Below are positions 16,625-23,942 of a stretch of 64,000 bases of DNA, in pieces. The translations under genes were made by a program, and so were the position numbers. Numbering within the stretch: position 1 is the stretch's first letter; the number at the start of each line of letters is the position of its first letter. Source of the DNA: RGIG1918 sp964570895 (GTDB lineage: Bacteria > Cyanobacteriota > Vampirovibrionia > Gastranaerophilales > Gastranaerophilaceae); the NCBI GenBank assembly GCA_964570895.1, contig CAZMZD010000007.1, positions 1 through 64,000 of the forward strand. The letters are read 5' to 3'. Below the pieces are notes generated by a model, which saw nothing but the letters and a program-made list of their open reading frames with translations, was not told the DNA's origin and searched no databases.

Positions 16625-17590
16625 ATGGCAGACGTAAGACCAAGATATTCAAGAGTTTCAGACATTTTAGACTTAGCAATTTTTATGTCATCCAAAATTC
16701 AAGGCATAACAATTAGCGACATTATGGAGCGTTACAACGTTTCAAGAAGAACAGCAGAACGTATGCGTGATAGTTTAACAAGCATTTTCCCAGCTGTTGA
16801 TGAAATTGAAACCGCAGGAGTGCAAAAACATTGGGGTTTCACCAATTATTCAATCGCAAATTTAATCACATTTTCACCAAAAGAAATTGCAAACATCGAG
16901 CAACTCGGGCGAAGAACAACAAACAAAGAGATGAAAGAAGAGCTTGGCAAAACTGTCGAAAAAATAAAATCACTTTCGCGAAAAAACTCAAACTCCATCA
17001 ATGTTGATGTGGAGCTTTTTATGCAAACAGAAGGTTATGCCGTTCGCCAAATGCCTCAATATAAGATTAGTTTAGATGTCGTTGGGCTAATTCGAGAAGC
17101 TATGCAACAGTCTAAAATGGTGTCGGGGATTTATCACGACAAAGAAAGGCTAATTGAGCCTTTGGGGCTAATTTATGGAGAAAAAATATACCTTGTGGCA
17201 AAAGAAAAAGCCAAAGGAAGGAAAATTTACACATACTTACTGCATAAATTCACTGATTTAAAATTGACAGATAAAACATTTAACAAGAAAAACTTTAACT
17301 TGCAAGAATACACAAATCAATCTTTTGGGGTTTATCATGGGGAAATTTTAGATGTCGAGCTTCTTTTCAGTAAAGAACTCGCAGCTGACGCAAGCAAATA
17401 TAATTTTCACCCGTCGCAAGTTGGAAAACTCAACAAAGACAGCACATACACACTAAAATTTAAAGCAAGCGGCAGTAAAGAAATCATCTGGCACGTGTTC
17501 AGGTGGGGCGAAGGGTGCAAAATAGTGAAACCTGCAAGTTTGAACAAAGAATACAAAAAATATTTAACGGAAGTTTTGAGCGCTCAATAA
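16625..17590 (+). CDS. WYL-domain HTH transcriptional regulator
   Basis: A 321-residue regulator. Residues ~10-65 form a winged/DeoR-like helix-turn-helix (ITISDIMERYNVSRRTAERM), then a linker helix, then a WYL domain (about residues 150-235; KMVSGIYHDKERLIEPLGLIYGEKIYLVAK), with a C-terminal extension (VFRWGEGCKIVKP). WYL proteins sense nucleic-acid or nucleotide ligands and often control DNA-repair or defence genes. The ATG at 16625 follows AAGGTG; the longer frame from 16565 runs through repeat DNA. It is monocistronic; no obvious target adjoins it. Confidence 0.85.
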   Translation: MADVRPRYSRVSDILDLAIFMSSKIQGITISDIMERYNVSRRTAERMRDSLTSIFPAVDEIETAGVQKHWGFTNYSIANLITFSPKEIANIEQLGRRTTNKEMKEELGKTVEKIKSLSRKNSNSINVDVELFMQTEGYAVRQMPQYKISLDVVGLIREAMQQSKMVSGIYHDKERLIEPLGLIYGEKIYLVAKEKAKGRKIYTYLLHKFTDLKLTDKTFNKKNFNLQEYTNQSFGVYHGEILDVELLFSKELAADASKYNFHPSQVGKLNKDSTYTLKFKASGSKEIIWHVFRWGEGCKIVKPASLNKEYKKYLTEVLSAQ

Positions 17591-17696
17591 AGTTCGGTTT
17601 GCGCACAAAAGCAACAAGTCCATATTTGACATAGCCATCATTTATAATATGAACAAAACTTGTAAAAACTCGTTTCAAATATTATAGGAGGCTCCG

Positions 17697-18059
17697 ATGA
17701 AAAAACTGTTTTCAATTTTATTATTGTTTTGTTTTATGCTTTTGGGCACAAATATATCAAGCGCCGCAATTAATTCTTATGATAAATATGGCGCAAAAAC
17801 AGGCTCATACCGCGCAAATGGCTCAAGGGTAACTTCTTATGATAAGTACGGGCAAAGAACAGGCAGTTTCCGCAAAACCTCAAGCGGGTATAATTCTTAT
17901 GATAAATATGGGCAAAAAACAGGCAGTTTCCGCAAAACTTCATCAGGTTACACGATTTACGACAAGTATGGGCAAAGAACAGGAAGCTATCGAACCAATT
18001 CATCAGGCAGAATAGTTGAATATGACAGGTATGGAAATAGGGTCGGGAGTTATAAATAG
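17697..18059 (+). CDS. Exported 20-residue tandem-repeat protein
   Basis: A 120-residue protein. A signal peptide (MKKLFSILLLFCFMLLGTNISSAA) is followed by five tandem repeats of about 20 residues with the pattern YDKYGQ(R/K)TGS(F/Y)RKTSSGY; the third and fourth are almost identical in protein and DNA. The repeat is Tyr/Gly/Ser/Lys-rich and would form beta hairpins. A strong ribosome site (AGGAGG) precedes the ATG. Role unknown: a surface or periplasmic binding repeat is likely. Repeat number probably varies between strains because of the DNA identity. Confidence 0.8.
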   Translation: MKKLFSILLLFCFMLLGTNISSAAINSYDKYGAKTGSYRANGSRVTSYDKYGQRTGSFRKTSSGYNSYDKYGQKTGSFRKTSSGYTIYDKYGQRTGSYRTNSSGRIVEYDRYGNRVGSYK

Positions 18060-18061
18060 TT

Positions 18062-18154
18062 TTAAACACTCATTATATTGAAAAATTCTTCGACTTCTTC
18101 ATCGGCATTTTTATCTATATATAAGTCTTTCATTTTGAATGGGTCGACATCCAT
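18062..18154 (-). pseudogene. Possible gene remnant or micro-ORF
   Basis: A 30-codon frame, MDVDPFKMKDLYIDKNADEE and onward to a TAA, reads like the acidic C-terminus of a real protein, with good codon use for this genome. A stop lies four codons upstream of the ATG, and there is no ribosome site. It may be the tail left by deletion of a larger gene, or chance. Confidence 0.3.
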
Positions 18155-18172
18155 GAAATTGTCTAGTTAATA

Positions 18173-18200
18173 TTGTTAATTTTTTAAAAAATGCTATACT
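18173..18200 (+). promoter_or_regulatory. Promoter of the riboswitch transcript
   Basis: -35 TTGTTA (18173-18178), 16-nt spacer, -10 TATACT (18195-18200). The predicted start near 18207 falls just before the P1 helix of the riboswitch. Confidence 0.7.
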
Positions 18201-18210
18201 AAATCTATAA

Positions 18211-18295
18211 ACAACCTATAAAGAGTGTGCGAGGGACAAGCCCAATGACCACACAGCAACCTATTAAATTAGGTGCTAATGCTTGAATGATAGGT
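18211..18295 (+). promoter_or_regulatory. SAM-I-type (S-box) riboswitch aptamer
   Basis: The core matches the S-box consensus element by element: AAGAG after P1, GAGGGAC, AAGCCC, AATGA, GCAACC and GGTGCTAAT. P1 pairs ACCTAT (18214-18219) with ATAGGT (18290-18295); P2 pairs TGTG with CACA; P3 is CCTA/TAGG around TTAAAT; P4 is minimal. It is followed by an intrinsic terminator whose 5' arm (ACCTATC) can instead pair with the 3' strand of P1 (GATAGGT), the classical OFF-switch design in which SAM binding stabilises P1 and allows termination. The regulated gene at 18386 is not a recognisable methionine or SAM gene. Confidence 0.88.
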
Positions 18296-18311
18296 AAAAC
18301 ATTAAATGTTG

Positions 18312-18339
18312 GAAACCTATCGCTATGGGTTTCTTTTTT
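18312..18339 (+). terminator. Riboswitch-controlled intrinsic terminator
   Basis: GAAACCTAT (18312-18320), loop CGCT, ATGGGTTTC (18325-18333), then TTTTTT. The 5' arm overlaps the predicted antiterminator pairing with 18289-18295. Confidence 0.8.
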
Positions 18340-18385
18340 GTTGCTCTTATAGGTTTAAAGTATTTAACAAAAAGGAGAAAAACTT

Positions 18386-19012
18386 ATGGAACAACAAAAC
18401 AATTATGATGAAAAAGGCGTAAAAATTTTTTATGTTAAAAACATGTTGCGCAATAGGTACGGATTTAAGCCAAGTTTGGCAGAATTTTTATCAAAATTTA
18501 CAGTAGATTTTTTTGAACATCTTTATGATGGTTATGATTATGAAAAAGTTAAACACATTAGAAATGCGCAATCAAATTTAGGATTATATCAACCAACTTC
18601 TTTGATGGAAAATAAAATAACATTTTATATTGGGTTAATGGATAAAGATGATTTTTCTTACAAATTTTCAAAACACAGTGCCATCAAAAAGGTTACCGAT
18701 GTTTTGGGCGACTGCACTATTCAAGACGCAATAGGAACTTTTACAAGAAAAGATGGTCAAAAAGTCCAAACAGAAACATTGGTTGTAACAAAATTTTTAG
18801 AAAAATATGACGGAAATTTTATTCATTATAAAGCTAAAGAATTAAAAGAAATTTTCAATCAATTAAGCATTTTAACAGAAGAAACAGGGCGCAGTTTGAT
18901 TGAGTTCAATGACGAAAGCAAAGAAATGGAAAGAGAAATTGAAGAATTAATGCAAGAATATGAGTGGACTTGGGCAGTTGCAAAAGATGCTTATGAAAGC
19001 GGATTATTTTAA
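18386..19012 (+). CDS. Unknown protein under SAM riboswitch control
   Basis: A 208-residue soluble protein; the ATG follows AAAGGAG. No signal peptide or membrane segment. The N-terminal half is aromatic-rich (GFKPSLAEFLSKFTVDFFEHLYDGYDY); the C-terminal half is helical and acidic (EMEREIEELMQEYEW, likely coiled). I do not recognise a family: no Rossmann SAM-binding glycine loop, PLP motif or transporter signature is visible. Its transcript carries the S-box leader at 18211-18339, so expression should rise when SAM is scarce. Either it takes part in sulfur amino acid economy in a new way, or the riboswitch has been acquired from a lost met gene. Confidence 0.8.
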   Translation: MEQQNNYDEKGVKIFYVKNMLRNRYGFKPSLAEFLSKFTVDFFEHLYDGYDYEKVKHIRNAQSNLGLYQPTSLMENKITFYIGLMDKDDFSYKFSKHSAIKKVTDVLGDCTIQDAIGTFTRKDGQKVQTETLVVTKFLEKYDGNFIHYKAKELKEIFNQLSILTEETGRSLIEFNDESKEMEREIEELMQEYEWTWAVAKDAYESGLF

Positions 19013-19017
19013 TTGTT

Positions 19018-19042
19018 AAAGCCCATATATTGGGCTTTATGT
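19018..19042. terminator. Bidirectional terminator
   Basis: AAAGCCCA (19018-19025) and TGGGCTTT (19031-19038) form a hairpin between two convergent genes, with a T-rich stretch following on the plus strand (TATGTTTATTT). Confidence 0.65.
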
Positions 19043-19414
19043 TTATTTAAAATATTTTTCTAAAAATTTTAACAAATCATCATAATTTTCAGGTGTTTCG
19101 TGCTGCCCGCTATAGTAAACATATTTACCATTTGAAAGTTTTAAATTTAACTCCCAACATAAACCATCGCAAATAGAATCCCTTGGAGTTGGATAATATT
19201 TTCTTTTCCAAATTTTGATTATGGATAAAATTCCTTTATTAAATTCTTTGTAATTCTTTATTTCAACCATAGGAATTTCATAGGTGCGGAATAAGGAGGC
19301 ACACATAATAGTAGACCTTGCATTGTCTTTTTCGAAATAAAATCTGTCATCAATGCCAGAAAAACAGCGCTGTATATATTTTAATTTCACTATTTCGCAA
19401 TTTTCATCAATCAT
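19043..19414 (-). CDS. Protein of unknown function
   Basis: A 123-residue soluble protein with an excellent ribosome site (GGGGG 4 nt before the ATG). An N-terminal beta-rich half and a C-terminal YYSGQHETPENYDDLLKFLEKYF resemble small PH-like or DUF-type domains, but no family is recognised. It is convergent with the riboswitch-controlled gene and divergent from the FMN reductase gene. No operon partner. Confidence 0.65.
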   Translation of the reverse strand: MIDENCEIVKLKYIQRCFSGIDDRFYFEKDNARSTIMCASLFRTYEIPMVEIKNYKEFNKGILSIIKIWKRKYYPTPRDSICDGLCWELNLKLSNGKYVYYSGQHETPENYDDLLKFLEKYFK

Positions 19415-19597
19415 TTTACCCCCTGATGTTTAGTTTCATATCATGTATTTATTTGCATTATAAACCAACCATGCGCCAAATGCGGACGGAACAATAATAT
19501 TAAATTTAGATTAGTTAGCTTAATTCAAAATAGTATAGTTTTTTTGAGCGCAATCTGATAAAATTTACACATACGATTTTAAAATTCGGAGGTAAAT

Positions 19598-20230
19598 TTG
19601 AAAGTATTATTGGTTAACGGCTCGCCACATGAAAAAGGCTGCACATACACAGCGCTTAATGAATTCGCAAAAACCTTAAAAGAAGAAGGAATTGAGTCTT
19701 CAATTTATTACATAGGTTGCGACCCGATAGCGCCTTGCAGAGCTTGTTATGCGTGCTCTAAAACAGGAAAATGTGTGATAAACGATAAAGTGAATGACTT
19801 TTTAGAATACGCGCGCGGATTTGACGGCTACGTGCTTGGAAGCCCTGTTCATTACGCAGCTGCAGCAGGCGGAATTGTGACTTTTATGCACAGAGCATTT
19901 TTTGTTGACTCTATGTCAGGTGTAAAATCTTTCAGCCATAAACCGGGGACAGCAATTGTTTCAGCAAGAAGAGCTGGCACAACTGCGACAATTGACCAAT
20001 TAAACAAATATTTTCAAATTAATCAAATGCCCGTAATTTCAGGCAGATATTGGAATATGGTGCACGGAAAAACACCTGACGAAGTTATGCAAGATGCAGA
20101 GGGAATGCAAAATGTTCGCTTTTTAGCGCGCAACTTTGCTTATCACTTAAAATGCAAAGAAGCAGGTGAAAAACTAGGTATAATGCCACCAAAAGATGAA
20201 GAAGTAGTTTTCACTAATTTTATAAGATAA
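19598..20230 (+). CDS. Flavodoxin-fold NAD(P)H-dependent FMN reductase family protein
   Basis: A 210-residue iron-sulfur-flavoprotein-like reductase. MKVLLVNGSPHEKGCTYTAL is the FMN-phosphate loop; APCRACYACSKTGKCVIND carries three Cys in the family's CxxCxxC region that in some members binds an Fe-S cluster or disulfide; GYVLGSPVHYAAAAGG is the second flavin-contact segment. The start is TTG at 19598, supported by GGAGG 5 nt upstream; no ATG fits. It transfers electrons from NAD(P)H to FMN or small acceptors; physiological substrate unknown. Ends 2 bp before the convergent metalloprotease gene. Confidence 0.85.
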   Translation: MKVLLVNGSPHEKGCTYTALNEFAKTLKEEGIESSIYYIGCDPIAPCRACYACSKTGKCVINDKVNDFLEYARGFDGYVLGSPVHYAAAAGGIVTFMHRAFFVDSMSGVKSFSHKPGTAIVSARRAGTTATIDQLNKYFQINQMPVISGRYWNMVHGKTPDEVMQDAEGMQNVRFLARNFAYHLKCKEAGEKLGIMPPKDEEVVFTNFIR

Positions 20231-20232
20231 TT

Positions 20233-21609
20233 TTACAAATTAAAAGCGTTAGCAAAATCTTTTAAGGCGGGGTCATTCCTGTCTTCAGGTTTTGCTTGAA
20301 GATAATTCGCAAGGCTTGTTTTGGCTTCAAGTTTGCGGTCTGTTTTAGCGCAAATTATTAAAAAGTTCCCAAGGTTGGTTTTGTCATACGGGTTTGCGTC
20401 AAGCGCCTCTTTTGTGTAGAAATAGCCGTTATCAAGGTCGCCTTTTGCGTTGTAATTGTAGCTTAAAAGCTCCGTGATACGCTTTTCTTGATATTTATCA
20501 AGGTTTAATGATTTTGCATATTGCAAACACTCTATCGCTTCGTCATATTTTTTTGAAGCATAATAACAAGAAGCAAGTCCGATATAAATATTTACATCAT
20601 TTGGCGAAATTTTAATTGCCGCTTTATATGCTTCTGCTGCTTTTGCGTAATTATTTTGAGCATAATATGTTTGCGCAAGGCTAATCCACGCACCCCCTTC
20701 TTTTGGATATTTTTGCGCATAATTTTGGGCTTCTGTGAGTTTATTCGCTGCAATTTGTTGTTTTGTGTCAGATGATATTTCGCTTGTTGAATAAATAGCT
20801 TTAATTGTTGCAATATCTCTTTCTGAATACGTTTTTCTGGAAGATGAAGCGTACATCAAATCGCCGGATTCTTGCGAATGCCCCACAACCCCAACAGCGT
20901 GCCCCATTTCATGTAAAAAAGTTGAATATATTTCAGCTTCCGTGAGCGCTTGTTGTGTAATTGGGTGCTGAGTGTAAAGCGCTATATGCGATTTTTGGAT
21001 TATCCCATTGTTATCATATTGCGGAAAGGTTATCCCAAGTTCAAGGCTTTTAGGGTTTGCGTTTGGTCTTGCTTGGAACACAACTTCAATATCAGACAAA
21101 TTTTTATCATCAATTACAGAAATTGCAAAAATATCACTAAACACTGTCGAAAATTCAGTAACACCTCTTAAAACCGTGTTTTTATGCGCACCGTCTTCAA
21201 TATAAACTTTTAAATTTCTTTTACCCCATTTAACAATTTGCCCTTTTGTGTTTGCCGCGTTTGTTAAATAATTTTTTGGAGTGCTATATTTTTTAATTAT
21301 GTCTTGGGAAGTTTTGTCATATTCCTGAAACCAATTGCTTTCAGGAACAGGCTCTTGTATTCTATCTTGGCTATCTGCGCTATCTATGCCATCTATATCG
21401 CCCGCGTTTTCTTGATTTTCTTCATTTTGATTTTCATAATTTGTGTCATTATTTTCTTGAAAATCATACTCTGATTGGCTTGTTTCTTGTGCATTTTGCG
21501 AATGTTGCGCCATACTATCTTTAATAGAATTTACATTAACAAGCAGTGCCCCAATAATAAAAAGCACAGAAATTAAACCGGCTGCCCATATTTTTTTTCT
21601 ATAATCCAT
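20233..21609 (-). CDS. Membrane-anchored metzincin-like metalloprotease with TPR domain
   Basis: A 458-residue protein: short cytoplasmic N-terminus, one membrane segment (residues ~8-25), an acidic Asn/Gln/Glu-rich linker to ~95, a peptidase domain (~105-260) and three or four TPR repeats (~275-450). The zinc motif HEMGHAVGVVGH (233-244) is a perfect metzincin HExxHxxGxxH with a following Met (LMYAS, 251-255) for the Met-turn, as in matrixin-like M10 enzymes. It would act in the periplasm or outside, with the TPRs recruiting a substrate or partner. The protease-TPR fusion is unusual. Weak ribosome site; 15 bp after the glycosyltransferase stop. Confidence 0.8.
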   Translation of the reverse strand: MDYRKKIWAAGLISVLFIIGALLVNVNSIKDSMAQHSQNAQETSQSEYDFQENNDTNYENQNEENQENAGDIDGIDSADSQDRIQEPVPESNWFQEYDKTSQDIIKKYSTPKNYLTNAANTKGQIVKWGKRNLKVYIEDGAHKNTVLRGVTEFSTVFSDIFAISVIDDKNLSDIEVVFQARPNANPKSLELGITFPQYDNNGIIQKSHIALYTQHPITQQALTEAEIYSTFLHEMGHAVGVVGHSQESGDLMYASSSRKTYSERDIATIKAIYSTSEISSDTKQQIAANKLTEAQNYAQKYPKEGGAWISLAQTYYAQNNYAKAAEAYKAAIKISPNDVNIYIGLASCYYASKKYDEAIECLQYAKSLNLDKYQEKRITELLSYNYNAKGDLDNGYFYTKEALDANPYDKTNLGNFLIICAKTDRKLEAKTSLANYLQAKPEDRNDPALKDFANAFNL

Positions 21610-21624
21610 ACAATGAATTTTACT

Positions 21625-22551
21625 CTATTTTTTAGAAAAAATAAACATTTTGCACTTATTATATAATTCATCGAGTTTTAAACGTGCGAAATATATCACT
21701 TTCGCTTGCGGATAAGTTATTTTTTTATACCAATAATTAAGGGTTCCAGCTTTATGTTTTTCAAAATTTTCCCTTAAAGTTTTGTATAATTCATTTTGTT
21801 TTAAAACTTTTTCTTGCAAATCAATGATTTTAAAGAAATCAAGTTTTTTGAAATCTTGTTTATCGTTCGCCCTTGAATATGATGTTAGAGAGAAAAATCT
21901 ATAGCAAACAAGCGCATTTCTTATTATGCCAACATTTTCAGCTTTCAAAAATGCTTCGAGGAAAAAAACATTGTCTTCAAAATTTAATTTTTCAATAAAT
22001 CTTAAATTATTTTTATTTAAAAAATTCCGCCTGTATAGCTTATTCCAAGGCACAACACAAATTCTAAATAAAAAATCAAAACAATCTTTGTAATTAAAAA
22101 TTTTGTTATCGAAATTTTCGTCAAAACATTTTAGAGAAAAATATGGGTCACAATCTGTAATTTCGCCTGTAATTTCGTTATGGACTTCAATTCCCGCCAT
22201 TACAATATCAAGATTTTTTTCTTCTGCTTGTGCGTGCATTTTTTCAAAGAAATCAGGCTTTATAAAATCGTCTGAATCTAAAAATGCAACATATTTGCCT
22301 TTTGCGCATTTTAACCCTAAATTTCTGGCGCTTGATTGACCGCCATTTTTCTTTGTTAAAAGCTTAAAACGGTCATCTTTATTGATAAAATCTATTATAA
22401 GATTTTCTGAACCGTCGTTTGAGCCATCGTTCACAATAAGCGCTTCAAAATCCTTGAAAGTCTGATTGCTTATGCTTTTTAAACATTCTTCAATGTACAA
22501 TTCGCAATTATAAACAGGCACAATTATAGATATTTCAGGATTTTTATTCAT
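21625..22551 (-). CDS. Family 2 glycosyltransferase
   Basis: A 308-residue GT-A fold transferase. ISIIVPVYNCELYIEECLKS and EALIVNDGSNDGSENLI form the nucleotide-binding half and YVAFLDSDDFIKPDFF carries the DxD metal site. Cytoplasmic, no membrane span; likely adds sugars to LPS or surface polysaccharide. Lacks a ribosome site; the promoter TTGTTT-17-TAGAAT ends 6 nt before the ATG, so a leaderless transcript is predicted. The sugar donor is unknown. galE nearby (25141) could supply UDP-galactose. Confidence 0.9.
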   Translation of the reverse strand: MNKNPEISIIVPVYNCELYIEECLKSISNQTFKDFEALIVNDGSNDGSENLIIDFINKDDRFKLLTKKNGGQSSARNLGLKCAKGKYVAFLDSDDFIKPDFFEKMHAQAEEKNLDIVMAGIEVHNEITGEITDCDPYFSLKCFDENFDNKIFNYKDCFDFLFRICVVPWNKLYRRNFLNKNNLRFIEKLNFEDNVFFLEAFLKAENVGIIRNALVCYRFFSLTSYSRANDKQDFKKLDFFKIIDLQEKVLKQNELYKTLRENFEKHKAGTLNYWYKKITYPQAKVIYFARLKLDELYNKCKMFIFSKK

Positions 22552-22557
22552 ACAAAA

Positions 22558-22586
22558 ATTCTATCATCATCAATACGGATAAACAA
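22558..22586 (-). promoter_or_regulatory. Leaderless promoter of glycosyltransferase gene
   Basis: -35 TTGTTT (22581-22586), 17-nt spacer, -10 TAGAAT (22558-22563), 6 nt to the ATG at 22551. It overlaps the end of the purine permease gene. Confidence 0.6.
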
Positions 22587-23865
22587 TTATAAAAATTAAA
22601 GAAATGATTGAAAGTGCCCACATCATAGGGCTAATTTTTGTTTTTTCACTTGAAAACATATTGCACACAGGATATAAAAAGAACCCGATAGACATGCCAA
22701 GCCCAATATTTTGAGCAAGCCCCGAGATTAAAATTGCACAAAGCGCCGGAATATAGTCTTTTGGTTGCGCCAAATCCATATCTTTAATTGTGGTTATCAT
22801 TAACATTCCCACCATAATAAGCGCTCCGGCATAAGCATAAGGCGGAATTTGCTCTATAAGAGGAGCGAAAAATAAAGAACAGAAAAATAAAATTGCAACA
22901 ACGAGCGGAACAATTCCTGATTTTCCGCCGGCTTCAATTCCGGAAACGCTTTCTGCATAAGCTCCTGTTGTTGTTGTGCCTGTAAGCGATGCAAGAATTG
23001 TTGAAACAGAATCCACAATCATTGGCTTTTTAATTTCAGGAAGATTGCCGTTTTCATCAAGCAAATTAGCTCTTGCGCTAAGTCCCATAAGCGTTCCCAT
23101 GGTATCTGTGAAAATTAAAATAATAAGCGTGAAAAGAAGCGGGAAAGATTTTAAATTCAAAACACCTAAAATATCTAATTTCAAAAATACGGGCTCAATG
23201 CTAGGTGGCGCAGAAAAAATCTTCTCCGGCAAATTTATATCGCCTATAATCATTCCTAATCCAAAAGAAACAATTATCCCAAGAAGTATTGCGGCTTTGA
23301 CTTTTTTTATAGTCATAACAAACATAATCAAAAGCCCAAATATCGCAATTAATGTTTCCTTGCCAAGCAAATTGCCAACAGTTATTCCGCCATCAGGTAA
23401 AAATTTAACGATACCTGCGCTTTTAAGACCAATAAACACAAGGAAAACCCCAAGCCCCACAACGAACGCTAATTTCAAGTTTTTAGGAATGGCCTCAACA
23501 AGATTTTGACGCACGTTAAATATTGTGAGCACGAAAAGCAAAAGCCCTGCAAGAAATATCGCACCAAGCGCTTGTGTCCAACTGTAGCCCATAATTGCAA
23601 CCACAGTATATGCAATAAAAGCATTTTCACCGATATAAGGCGCAAGCGCAAACGGTTTTTTCACAAAAAACGCGGTTAAAATGCAGGCAATTGTCGTCAT
23701 TAAAATTGAGGCGGTGTATGTCGCGCCAAAATCAAAACCCGCACAAGCAAGAACTTTTGGGTTTAAAACCAAAATATATGACATTGTGATAAAAGCCGAA
23801 AAGCCGGCTATAAGTTCTGTTTTAACGTCTGTTCCAAGTTTTTCAAGTTCAAAAAAATTTTTCAT
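22570..23865 (-). CDS. NCS2-type guanine/hypoxanthine permease (AzgA-like)
   Basis: A 431-residue inner-membrane protein with about 13 hydrophobic segments. FFVKKPFALAPYIGENAFIAYTV in TM3 and TGTTTTGAYAESVSGIEAGGKSG near residue 290 are the AzgA-subfamily blocks that bind adenine, guanine or hypoxanthine for proton symport. The start MKNFFELEKLGTDVKTE matches the family's short cytoplasmic N-terminus. No purine riboswitch precedes it; the promoter TTGAAA-17-TAAACT lies 6 nt before the ATG (leaderless). Confidence 0.9.
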   Translation of the reverse strand: MKNFFELEKLGTDVKTELIAGFSAFITMSYILVLNPKVLACAGFDFGATYTASILMTTIACILTAFFVKKPFALAPYIGENAFIAYTVVAIMGYSWTQALGAIFLAGLLLFVLTIFNVRQNLVEAIPKNLKLAFVVGLGVFLVFIGLKSAGIVKFLPDGGITVGNLLGKETLIAIFGLLIMFVMTIKKVKAAILLGIIVSFGLGMIIGDINLPEKIFSAPPSIEPVFLKLDILGVLNLKSFPLLFTLIILIFTDTMGTLMGLSARANLLDENGNLPEIKKPMIVDSVSTILASLTGTTTTGAYAESVSGIEAGGKSGIVPLVVAILFFCSLFFAPLIEQIPPYAYAGALIMVGMLMITTIKDMDLAQPKDYIPALCAILISGLAQNIGLGMSIGFFLYPVCNMFSSEKTKISPMMWALSIISLIFIIVYPY

Positions 23866-23871
23866 AGAACA

Positions 23872-23900
23872 AGTTTAACATTTATGCTTATTCTTTTCAA
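23872..23900 (-). promoter_or_regulatory. Leaderless promoter of purine permease gene
   Basis: -35 TTGAAA (23895-23900), 17-nt spacer, -10 TAAACT (23872-23877), 6 nt to the ATG at 23865. Confidence 0.6.
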
Positions 23901-23942
23901 ATTTGATTTTTGGCTTTGCTTAATTAATATAAAGGTATCTAT

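Noticed and set aside
23872..23942. Purine riboswitch before the guanine/hypoxanthine permease
   Set aside because: The leader is too short, no conserved loop-loop motif is visible, and the promoter abuts the ATG.
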